NCBI GenBank assembly: GCA_003694825.1
Contig: RFJS01000016.1
Location: 1 to 5,794, forward strand
Origin: Verrucomicrobiota bacterium
Lineage (GTDB): Bacteria; Verrucomicrobiota; Verrucomicrobiia; Opitutales; Opitutaceae
Direction of reading: 5' to 3'
DNA: 5,794 nucleotides
Program-made: the position numbers and the translations under genes
The notes under the pieces: model-generated
What the model was told of the DNA's origin: nothing
The model's input: the letters and a program-made list of their open reading frames with translations, nothing else
The model's database searches: none
Shown here: piece by piece, positions 1-5,794 of the stretch
Layout: the number at the start of each line of letters is the position of its first letter
Numbering within the stretch: the stretch's first letter is position 1

Positions 1-87
1 CTGGTGAGGCGGTCCCCGGGGGGGCGCGAAATGGTTTCGTGTCGACCCGTGGGGTGGGGCGTCCCAGCGTTGCGTTTGCTCACATGA
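1..87 (+). CDS. Possible 3' end of an upstream gene (partial)
   Basis: The frame beginning at position 1 is open from the window edge to a TGA at 85-87, giving 28 residues rich in Arg, Gly and Pro with no recognisable motif. If real, its stop overlaps the ATG of the DinB-like gene as ATGA (84-87), the same arrangement seen between the last two genes of this window. In DNA this GC-rich, a 28-codon open stretch is easily random, and the DinB frame is also open here. An equally likely reading is that this stretch is the untranslated leader of the DinB-like gene. No promoter is recognisable in it. Confidence 0.2.
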   Translation: MVRRSPGGREMVSCRPVGWGVPALRLLT

Positions 88-596
88 CCGATCCATTGGT
101 GGAAGACAATGTCGCGATGCTTGCCCAGGCGGTGCGCCTGGTGGCCCCGATGCCCGCGACGCTTTTTGATGCGAAATCGCCCGCGTCGCTCGGTGCGTCG
201 ATCGGCGGGCATCTGCGGCATGTCATCGATCACTATCGGTGTTTTCTGCGCGGCGCCGAGACGGGGGCGATCGACTATGACGCGCGCGAACGCTCGCCGG
301 CGATCGAGAGCGACCCCGAGGTGGCGGTGGCGGCCCTGCGCGAGGTGAGCGATGAGCTCGGACAGCTTGCGGTGGAAGTGCTGGATGCGGCGGCGCGGGT
401 GCGCATGGACACCGGAGGTGCCGAGGAGCGGCCGTGGACGCGGTCGAGTGTGCGTCGCGAGCTGCAGTTTCTCCTCAGCCACACCGTGCATCACTTTGCG
501 CTGATCGCGATGATCTGCCGGGCCCGGGGGCATGCGGTCGAGCCGGAGTTCGGGGTGGCGCCGTCCACGCTGAGATACCGCCGCCAGGCGGGGTGA
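84..596 (+). CDS. DinB-family (four-helix, putative metal-binding) protein
   Basis: This 170-residue protein resembles the DinB/YfiT-like fold, a four-helix bundle that usually holds a divalent metal through three histidines. The visible signature is a His cluster in the second helix (H43, H46, H50, in GGHLRHVIDHY) and a second cluster in a later helix (H133, H136, H137, in LSHTVHHFAL). A C-terminal FGVAPSTLRYR stretch matches what I remember of a subgroup of these proteins. Length is normal for the family. Family members include thiol-transferases and DNA-damage-induced proteins, but the substrate here cannot be told. No membrane segment or signal peptide is seen. A GTG at 39 in the same frame would add 15 residues that look non-conserved. 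I chose the ATG at 84 because the recognisable domain starts just after it; neither start has a convincing ribosome binding site. It lies 15 bases upstream of the NRDE gene and is probably co-transcribed with it. Confidence 0.85.
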   Translation: MTDPLVEDNVAMLAQAVRLVAPMPATLFDAKSPASLGASIGGHLRHVIDHYRCFLRGAETGAIDYDARERSPAIESDPEVAVAALREVSDELGQLAVEVLDAAARVRMDTGGAEERPWTRSSVRRELQFLLSHTVHHFALIAMICRARGHAVEPEFGVAPSTLRYRRQAG

Positions 597-600
597 AGGG

Positions 601-605
601 GGAGG
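601..605 (+). promoter_or_regulatory. Shine-Dalgarno sequence for the NRDE gene
   Basis: GGAGG lies 6 bases before the ATG at 612, within the purine-rich run that begins right after the stop of the DinB-like gene. It is the clearest ribosome binding site in the window and fixes the start of the NRDE gene. Confidence 0.65.
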
Positions 606-611
606 GCGGCA

Positions 612-1343
612 ATGTGCACCGCAATGTGGTGGCGCGGGGATGACGGCAGCTTTGCCGTCTTTTTCAACCGCGATGAGAGCCGGTTGCGGCCGCGATCGTT
701 GCCGGTGCGCGCGGCGGTGTCGCCGGAGGGCGTGCGTTTTCTCGCGCCGCGCGACCCGGCGGGCGGCGGCACCTGGCTGATGGCCAATGAGCGAGGCGTG
801 GTCGTCGGCGTGCTCAATCACTATGCCGCGCAGGCGAGATGCCCGCCCGGGCGGCGCAGCCGCGGGGAGCTGCCGGTGCGCGCGGCGGGGGCGGTCGATG
901 CCGCCGGTGCAGGAGCGGTGCTGGAGGCGGTGAGGCTGGCGGATTTCGCGCCGTTTCTCTTCGTGGCCTGGGATGCCGTTTCGGTGCGCGCGTGGGTGTG
1001 GGATGGCGCTGAGCTGGGGGCGATCGAGGCGCTTGTGCCGCCGCTGACAACCTCTTCGTATCGCACGGCGGAAGTGCTGGCCTGGCGGCGGGCGCGTTTT
1101 CGGGAACGGGTGCCGGATCCGGCGGCGCCGGGAGCGCGGGAGGCCATGGCCGCGTGCCAGCTCGATGCGGCCCATCCGGACGGGGCCTTCAATATCCGGA
1201 TGGACCGAGCCGACGCTCGCACGGAGAGCGTGTGCCGGATTTCGGTCGGCGGGGGGCGTGTGGTTTACGAACACGGCCGGAGGGCCGACGACACGGTGGC
1301 GCCGCTGGACCGTTCGGTCTGCGAGCTTGCGCTGTCGCGTTGA
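612..1343 (+). CDS. NRDE-family (TANGO2-like) protein
   Basis: The 243-residue product belongs to the NRDE/TANGO2 family. It begins Met-Cys, with the conserved Cys2 of the family, followed by the name-giving motif Asn19-Arg20-Asp21-Glu22. A GGGTWL motif sits at 51-56, a VGVLNHY strand at about 65-71 and a TTSSYRTAEVLAWRRARF helix at 146-163. The segment MDRADARTESVCRI (197-210) matches the family's C-terminal MxxxxARTxS region. The fold is related to N-terminal-nucleophile hydrolases, which makes Cys2 a possible active-site residue if Met1 is removed. Eukaryotic TANGO2 is linked to haem and lipid handling; the bacterial role is not settled. No signal peptide is seen, so it is presumably cytoplasmic. 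Length is slightly below the usual for the family. The start is supported by GGAGG at 601-605 and by the conserved Met-Cys beginning. It sits in one run with the DinB-like gene and ends 39 bases before the large fusion gene. Confidence 0.9.
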   Translation: MCTAMWWRGDDGSFAVFFNRDESRLRPRSLPVRAAVSPEGVRFLAPRDPAGGGTWLMANERGVVVGVLNHYAAQARCPPGRRSRGELPVRAAGAVDAAGAGAVLEAVRLADFAPFLFVAWDAVSVRAWVWDGAELGAIEALVPPLTTSSYRTAEVLAWRRARFRERVPDPAAPGAREAMAACQLDAAHPDGAFNIRMDRADARTESVCRISVGGGRVVYEHGRRADDTVAPLDRSVCELALSR

Positions 1344-1382
1344 GATGAGGTGCGGAGCCATTCGCCCCGGCAGAACCGACGC

Positions 1383-3977
1383 ATGAAACGCTGGTCATTG
1401 CTTTTCCTATACATCGGGCTTCTGGTGCTATCGCACCTCGTGCGCGACGCAGATGGGCCGGTGCGGCCGCCGCGGCCCGGCCAGGCGGTGATGCAAATTC
1501 CGGAGACGCGCGGCGGCGAGCCGACGGGCCGGCGGATCACCCTGGCTTACCGTGACACGGGGGCGCCCGAAGGCGGGGGCGGCGTGCGCGATCCTGTCGT
1601 GCTGCTGCACGGAAGCCCGGTGGCGACGGAGGCCATGGAGCCGTTGATAGGCCGGCTCGCCGGGACGGCGCGGGTCATTGCGCCGGATCTGCCGGGTTTC
1701 GGGGGCTCTGAGCGAGCCGTGGCCGATTATTCCTTCATCGCGCACGCCCACGCGGTGCTTGCTCTGTTGGACGAGCTCGGCGTGGAGCGGGTGCATCTCG
1801 CCGCCTACAGCATGGGCGGCGGCGTGGCGCTGGAGATCTGCCGGCTGGCGCCGCGGCGGGTGGCGTCGGTTTCGATGCTCTCGGCGATCGGTGTGCAGGA
1901 ATTGGAGTTGCTGGGCGACTACGGGCTCAACCACCTCGTGCACGGGTTGCAGTATACAGTCATCCGCGCGCTCGTCGCGGGGACGCCGCATTTTGGCTGG
2001 CTCGACCGCTTTCCCCTCAACCTCAGCTATGCGCGCAACTTTCTCGATAGCGACCAGCGGCCGTTGCGCGGGATCCTCGAGCGGCTGGAGCAGCCGGTGC
2101 TCATCGTCCACGGCCGGGAGGATTTTTTTGTGCCGCCGGCGGCGGCGCGGGAGCATGCCCGCATCGTGCCGCAGAGCCGGCTGGTCTGGCTGGAGGGCGG
2201 GCATCTCCTGGCCATCACCGATCCGGAGCGGGTGGCTAGACCGCTGGTGGCGTTTCTGCGCGATGTCGAGGCGGGGCGCGCTGCCGGTCGCGGAGAGGCT
2301 TCGCCGCAACGGCTGGCGGCGGCCCGGGAGCCATTCGACTTCCGGCGTCACGGCGTGGGCGGGACGGGCCGCGAGGTGGCGGGCGCGGTGTTTCTCGCGT
2401 TGGCGACGCTGGCGAGCGAGGATCTTGCCTGCATTTCGGGTGGACTGCTCGCGGTGCGGGGGGCACTGAGCTGGAGCGCGGCCCTGCTCGGGTGTCTCGG
2501 CGGGATCGTCGTGGGGGATGTGCTTTTGTTTCTCGCCGGGCGATGGCTGGGGCCGCGGGCGCTGCGGCGGCGGCCGTGGCGCTGGTTCGTTTCGGCGGCG
2601 CAGGTGGAGCGCTGTGCGGGGCTGTTCCGGCGGCGCGGCGGCATGCTCGTGCTCCTGGCGCGGTTCATGCCGGGGTTGCGGCTGCCGACGTATTTTGCGG
2701 CGGGCGCGGTGGGCATGGGGCTGGGGCGTTTTTTGGGGTATTTTCTCGGGGCGGCGGTGTTGTGGACGCCGCTGCTCGTGGGGGCGGCGGCGCTCGTGGG
2801 CGACCGGATGCTGGGCTGGGCGGAGCAGGCGGGCGGCTGGGGATGGATGGCGGCGCTGGGAGGGGTGGCCGCTCTCTGGGGCGGCATGCGGCTGGCCACG
2901 GTTGTATCGACACACCGGGGACGGCGGCTGCTCTACGGCTGGTGGCGGCGGAAAGTGCGCTGGGAGTATTGGCCGGCCTGGGCGCTCTATCCGCCGGTGC
3001 TTGTCTATATCGTCTGGCTCGGTCTGCGCCATCGCGGGCTCACGGTGTTTACGGCGGCGAATCCGGGCATGCCGTGCGGCGGGCTCGCGGGCGAATCGAA
3101 GGCGGCGATCCTCGGGGCCTTTCCTCCGGGGTTGCCCGAGCTGGCGCGCTTCGCGGTCATCGCTCCGGAGGAGGACGTGGAGCACCGGCTGGTGAGCCTC
3201 GACCGCTTCATGGCGGCGAACGCCCTGCGCTATCCCGTGGTGCTGAAGCCGGATGTCGGTGAGCGCGGGCAGGGTGTATCCATCGTCAGGACACGGACGG
3301 AAGCGGCGGCGGTGCTGGCGCGGTGCCGGGAGGCGCTGATCGCGCAGGCGTTTGTGCCGGGCCGGGAGTTCGGGCTGTTCTACGTCCGGCACCCCGGCGC
3401 GCCGCGGGGGCTGCTGATTTCGATCACGGCGAAGGAGCCGACGCGCGTGACGGGCGATGGACGGCGCACCCTCGAGGAATTGATCCTCGACGATGATCGG
3501 GCGGTCTGCATGGCACCATTCTTCTTCCGGAAGCTGGCCGATCGCCTCGGAGAGGTGCCGGCGGCGGGCGAGGTGGTGGCGCTGTCGGAGCTGGGGACGC
3601 ACTGCCGCGGCGCGCTCTTTCTCGACGGGTGGGACGAAGTGTGGAGTGCGGCGTTGGAGGCGCGGGTGGATGCGGTGAGCCGGCAGTTGCCGGGGTTTTA
3701 TTTTGGTCGTTTTGACGTGCGCACGCCGTCGGCCGAGGCGCTGCGGGAGCAGGGCGAGTTCAGGATCCTCGAGGTCAACGGCGTCACCTCGGAGAGCACG
3801 CACATGTATGACCCGCGTTACAGCGTGTTACAGGCCTGGCGCATACTTTTCACACAGTGGAGGCTGGCGTTTTCGATCGGTGCGGCGAATCGTGAGCGGG
3901 GACACCGGCCGGCGTCGGTGCGCGAAATTTCCAGAACCATCGTCGGGCATCTCGGTCGGGAAAAATTCGAGGCATGA
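1383..3977 (+). CDS. Membrane-anchored alpha/beta hydrolase - DedA/VTT - ATP-grasp fusion protein
   Basis: This is an 864-residue protein of three joined domains (numbering from ATG 1383). Residues 4-20 form a hydrophobic anchor after a basic start. Residues 44-294 are an alpha/beta hydrolase: oxyanion HG at 76-77, nucleophile Ser143 in AYSMGG, Asp247 in HGRED and His274 in EGGH. Residues 324-484 are a DedA/VTT (SNARE-associated) domain: Glu346-Asp347, the GDVLLFLAGRWLG motif around Asp379 and Arg387, and RFMPGLRLP with Arg427 and Arg433. Further hydrophobic segments follow at about 486-506 and 532-549. Residues 525-864 are an ATP-grasp ligase of a conserved uncharacterised type: FTAANPG (556-562), GESK (570-573), Lys622 and the glycine loop GERGQGV (626-632), Glu662, THCRGA (739-744), and metal ligands Asp778, Glu797 and Asn799. 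An in-frame GTG at 1350 would add 11 residues. ATG 1383 is preferred because it starts directly at the anchor, though no ribosome binding site is clear. The frame is continuous with no sign of a frameshift. DedA proteins move or scramble lipids and ATP-grasp enzymes join a carboxylate to an amine or similar; the substrate here is unknown. Confidence 0.88.
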   Translation: MKRWSLLFLYIGLLVLSHLVRDADGPVRPPRPGQAVMQIPETRGGEPTGRRITLAYRDTGAPEGGGGVRDPVVLLHGSPVATEAMEPLIGRLAGTARVIAPDLPGFGGSERAVADYSFIAHAHAVLALLDELGVERVHLAAYSMGGGVALEICRLAPRRVASVSMLSAIGVQELELLGDYGLNHLVHGLQYTVIRALVAGTPHFGWLDRFPLNLSYARNFLDSDQRPLRGILERLEQPVLIVHGREDFFVPPAAAREHARIVPQSRLVWLEGGHLLAITDPERVARPLVAFLRDVEAGRAAGRGEASPQRLAAAREPFDFRRHGVGGTGREVAGAVFLALATLASEDLACISGGLLAVRGALSWSAALLGCLGGIVVGDVLLFLAGRWLGPRALRRRPWRWFVSAAQVERCAGLFRRRGGMLVLLARFMPGLRLPTYFAAGAVGMGLGRFLGYFLGAAVLWTPLLVGAAALVGDRMLGWAEQAGGWGWMAALGGVAALWGGMRLATVVSTHRGRRLLYGWWRRKVRWEYWPAWALYPPVLVYIVWLGLRHRGLTVFTAANPGMPCGGLAGESKAAILGAFPPGLPELARFAVIAPEEDVEHRLVSLDRFMAANALRYPVVLKPDVGERGQGVSIVRTRTEAAAVLARCREALIAQAFVPGREFGLFYVRHPGAPRGLLISITAKEPTRVTGDGRRTLEELILDDDRAVCMAPFFFRKLADRLGEVPAAGEVVALSELGTHCRGALFLDGWDEVWSAALEARVDAVSRQLPGFYFGRFDVRTPSAEALREQGEFRILEVNGVTSESTHMYDPRYSVLQAWRILFTQWRLAFSIGAANRERGHRPASVREISRTIVGHLGREKFEA
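3974..3977 (+). promoter_or_regulatory. ATGA stop/start overlap coupling the last two genes
   Basis: The ATG of the acyltransferase gene (3974-3976) overlaps the TGA of the fusion gene (3975-3977). There is no well-spaced Shine-Dalgarno sequence, only a GAGG lying almost against the ATG. Translation of the second gene is therefore probably coupled to termination on the first, which implies one transcript and linked amounts of the two proteins. Confidence 0.75.
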
Positions 3978-5794
3978 AACAGTCACAGGAAGAGCCGGGA
4001 AGCGCGCCGCCACCCGGCGAGCTGGTGCGGATGGCGGATGTATTGCCTCTGCTGGGACGGCCGGGGCTGCGCTGGGCGGGACGGGTACTCGAGCGGTTGC
4101 TGGCGCTGGATATCATCAACCGGGTGCATGCGGCGGCGGTGGCGGAGGCGGAACCACGGGCCTTTCTGACGCGGGCGCTGGAGGCGTTCGGGGTGCGTTA
4201 CGAGGTGGATCCCGCGCAGTTGCTGCGCATCCCTTCGGAGGGGCCGGTGGTGGTGGTGGCGAATCATCCTTTCGGGGGCGTCGACGCGATCATTCTCACG
4301 GCCCTGCTGGCGGGGATGCGAGGGGACGCGCGGGTGATGGCGAACCATCTGTTGTTGCGCATCCCGCAGGTCCGGCCGGTGCTGATCGGGGTCGATCCGT
4401 TCGGCGGGCCGGAGGCGGCGCGGCGCAATGTGCGCGGCATGCAGGAGGCGCTCGATCACCTCATGGACGGCGGCCTGCTGGGGGTTTTCCCGAGCGGCAC
4501 GGTCTCGCATCTGCAGTTGCCGCGGGGGGTGGTGGAGGATCCGCCGTGGACGCAGCATCTGTTTCGCCTTGTGAAGCGCAGCGGGGCGACGGTCGTGCCC
4601 GTCTTTTTCGAGGGGCGCAACAGTGCGCTCTTTCAAGCGGCGGGGCTGGTGCATCCGCTGCTGCGCACGGCGCTGATTCCGCGGGAGACAGCGCGGCGTC
4701 GGGGCGAGGTGGTGCGGCTGGCAGTGGGGCGTCCGCTGCCGAAGGCGCGGATCGAGGGGTTTGACGACGCGGCGCGGTTTACGCGCTTTCTCCGGGTGCA
4801 GACGTATCTGCTGGGGGAACGGAAGGCGGCGGCTCCGGCGGCTTCGCCGAAACCGGCGGGCCGGCGGGGGCGGGAGCCGGAACCGATCGCGCCGCCGGAA
4901 CCGGTCGCGGCGCTGGCGGCGGAGGTGGCGCGGATCCCGGCGGAGGATCAGCTCGTGCAGGAGGGGGATTTCCGGGTGTTTGTGGCGCGCTGGTCGCGCG
5001 ATCCGGCGTTGTTGCGGGAGATCGGCCGCCTGCGCGAGGAGACTTTTCGCGCCGCGGGCGAGGGCTCGGGGCGGGCGCGGGACTTGGACGGGTTTGACCG
5101 GCATTATCTGCAGATCGTGTTGTGGGACGACGCGAGGCAGTGCGTGGCGGGAGGGTATCGGGTGGCGCGGGTGGACCGTGTGCTTCGTGCCCGCGGACGG
5201 CGGGCGCTTTACACGGCGACGCTTTTCCGGTTCCGTCCGGGGTTTCTGCGGGAGCTGGGGCCGGCGATGGAGCTGGGGCGTTCGTGGATCCGGCTGGCGT
5301 ATCAGCGCAAGCACAACGCGCTGGCGCTGTTGTGGCGGGGCATCGCGGCGCTGGTCGTGCGGGAGCCGGAGGCGTGTGTGTTGTTCGGCCCGGTGAGCAT
5401 CAGCCGCGATTACCAGCCGCTGTCGCGAGGGCTGATCGTGTCGTTTTTGCGCGAGACGCTGCTCGACCGTGGCCTGGCCTCGGCGGTGAAGCCCGTGAAG
5501 CCCTATCGGCTGCAGGGGCGGGCGGCCCGGCTGGCGCGGGAGGCGGGCCGCGCGGTGCGTACGATCGATGATGTTTCGCTGCTCGTTTCGGAGATCGAGG
5601 CGGACGGCAAGGGCGTGCCGATCCTCTTCCGGCACTACCTGCGGCTGCACTCGATCGTGCTGAGCTTCAACGTCGATCCGGCCTTCGCCGATGTCGTGGA
5701 CGGCCTGCTTCTGACCGATCTGCGCCGCACCGATCCGAAGATCCTGCAGCGTTTCATGGGTGCGGAGGGGCTGGCGCGGTTTCGGGCGTTTCAC
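3974..5794 (+). CDS. OlsF-like bifunctional acyltransferase (PlsC-like + OlsB/GNAT-like), 3' end cut by window
   Basis: The frame is open for 607 codons to the window edge without a stop. Residues 85-255 are a lysophospholipid-acyltransferase (PlsC-like) domain: NHPFGGVD with His98 and Asp104 as the catalytic pair, VFPSGTVS at 171-178, and VVPVFFEGRNSALF at 207-220. Residues 282-325 are a Pro/Ala/Glu/Arg-rich linker. Residues 330-500 are an OlsB/hemolysin-type GNAT-like N-acyltransferase: REETFRAAGEG (354-364), RDLDGFDRHY (369-378), LYTATLFRF (412-420), ELGRS (433-437) and FGPVSISRDY (471-480). A tail ending in FNVDPAFADVVDGLLLTDLR (565-584) is also found in this family as I remember it, so only a few residues are probably missing. 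OlsF proteins of known function use the GNAT part to N-acylate ornithine and the PlsC part to add the second acyl chain, giving ornithine lipids on the cytoplasmic membrane face. The domain order here is the same. The amino-acid substrate cannot be read from sequence, so no gene symbol is given. It is translationally coupled to the fusion gene upstream. Confidence 0.88.
   Translation, partial: MKQSQEEPGSAPPPGELVRMADVLPLLGRPGLRWAGRVLERLLALDIINRVHAAAVAEAEPRAFLTRALEAFGVRYEVDPAQLLRIPSEGPVVVVANHPFGGVDAIILTALLAGMRGDARVMANHLLLRIPQVRPVLIGVDPFGGPEAARRNVRGMQEALDHLMDGGLLGVFPSGTVSHLQLPRGVVEDPPWTQHLFRLVKRSGATVVPVFFEGRNSALFQAAGLVHPLLRTALIPRETARRRGEVVRLAVGRPLPKARIEGFDDAARFTRFLRVQTYLLGERKAAAPAASPKPAGRRGREPEPIAPPEPVAALAAEVARIPAEDQLVQEGDFRVFVARWSRDPALLREIGRLREETFRAAGEGSGRARDLDGFDRHYLQIVLWDDARQCVAGGYRVARVDRVLRARGRRALYTATLFRFRPGFLRELGPAMELGRSWIRLAYQRKHNALALLWRGIAALVVREPEACVLFGPVSISRDYQPLSRGLIVSFLRETLLDRGLASAVKPVKPYRLQGRAARLAREAGRAVRTIDDVSLLVSEIEADGKGVPILFRHYLRLHSIVLSFNVDPAFADVVDGLLLTDLRRTDPKILQRFMGAEGLARFRAFH
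4877..4909 (+). repeat. Imperfect 18-base-period repeat in the inter-domain linker
   Basis: A 15-base unit at 4877-4891 recurs at 4895-4909 with one mismatch (A/G), a period of 18 bases or six codons. It encodes the EPIAPP / EPVAAL part of the flexible linker between the two acyltransferase domains. It is in frame and probably arose by local duplication in a low-complexity linker; no regulatory role is suggested. Confidence 0.5.

Noticed and set aside
39..83. GTG 39 as the start of the DinB-like protein
   Set aside because: The added 15 residues show no conservation that I recognise and no well-spaced ribosome binding site stands before the GTG. It remains possible, but the ATG at 84 better fits the domain boundary.
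1172..1203. A perfect 9-base inverted repeat (CCATCCGGA / TCCGGATGG) with a 14-base loop
   Set aside because: It lies inside the NRDE gene, encodes a normal part of that protein (HPDGAFNIRMD), and has no T-run after it, so it is not a terminator. In DNA of this composition a repeat of this size is plausible by chance.
812..1222. Overlapping - strand frames opposite the NRDE gene
   Set aside because: Their translations are Ala/Pro/Arg/Ser-rich low complexity with no family resemblance, and they lie wholly within a well-supported + strand gene.
1428..3803. A 791-codon open frame on the - strand
   Set aside because: It lies opposite the fusion gene. Its translation is a low-complexity Arg/His/Pro/Gln-rich string with no domain, as expected from the complement of GC-rich coding DNA. 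The + strand frame has clear domains throughout.
3703..4764. A 353-codon + strand frame spanning the junction of the last two genes
   Set aside because: It is the wrong frame for both genes. Its Gly/Ala/Arg-rich translation has no motif, while both real frames are continuous and conserved-looking across the same bases.
3983..5794. A 603-codon open frame on the - strand
   Set aside because: It is the antisense shadow of the acyltransferase gene: Arg/Pro/His/Gln-rich, without motifs. The + strand carries recognisable PlsC-like and OlsB-like motifs along the same DNA.

Overview
The window is a GC-rich (roughly 70% by eye), densely packed stretch in which every recognisable gene lies on the + strand. 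The longest non-coding gap between called genes is 39 bases. GC-rich codon use, G-rich coding strand and the protein types (DinB-like, NRDE/TANGO2-like, a giant hydrolase/DedA/ATP-grasp fusion, an OlsF-like acyltransferase) suggest a Gram-negative, high-GC bacterium. My best guess is Verrucomicrobiota of the Opitutaceae type. That placement rests on protein style alone and is only moderately supported; there is no rRNA or other phylogenetic marker here.

Layout. Positions 1-87 may hold the last codons of an upstream gene, whose TGA would overlap the next start as ATGA. Positions 84-596 encode a small DinB-fold (putative metal-binding four-helix) protein. Positions 612-1343 encode an NRDE-family (TANGO2-like) protein with a good Shine-Dalgarno sequence. 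Positions 1383-3977 encode an unusual 864-residue membrane protein that joins, in order, an N-terminal membrane anchor, an alpha/beta hydrolase with a complete catalytic triad, a DedA/VTT membrane domain and an ATP-grasp ligase domain. Its stop overlaps (ATGA, 3974-3977) the start of a long reading frame that stays open to the end of the window (at least 607 codons). This last gene encodes a two-domain acyltransferase: an N-terminal PlsC-like O-acyltransferase, a Pro/Ala/Glu linker and a C-terminal OlsB/GNAT-like N-acyltransferase. That is the architecture of OlsF-type ornithine-lipid synthases.

How they fit together. The two small genes look like ordinary accessory genes. The last two form a tightly coupled pair that points to one membrane-lipid process: an enzyme that can build an acylated amino-acid lipid, next to a protein carrying an amide- or ester-forming ATP-grasp ligase, a lipid-translocation-type membrane domain and a hydrolase. 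The predicted topology places the hydrolase outside and the ligase inside the cytoplasmic membrane. I infer a candidate pathway that makes, moves and trims a modified amino-lipid. The domain identities are well supported; the pathway is a hypothesis.

No RNA genes, CRISPR arrays, insertion sequences, clear promoters or intrinsic terminators were seen.
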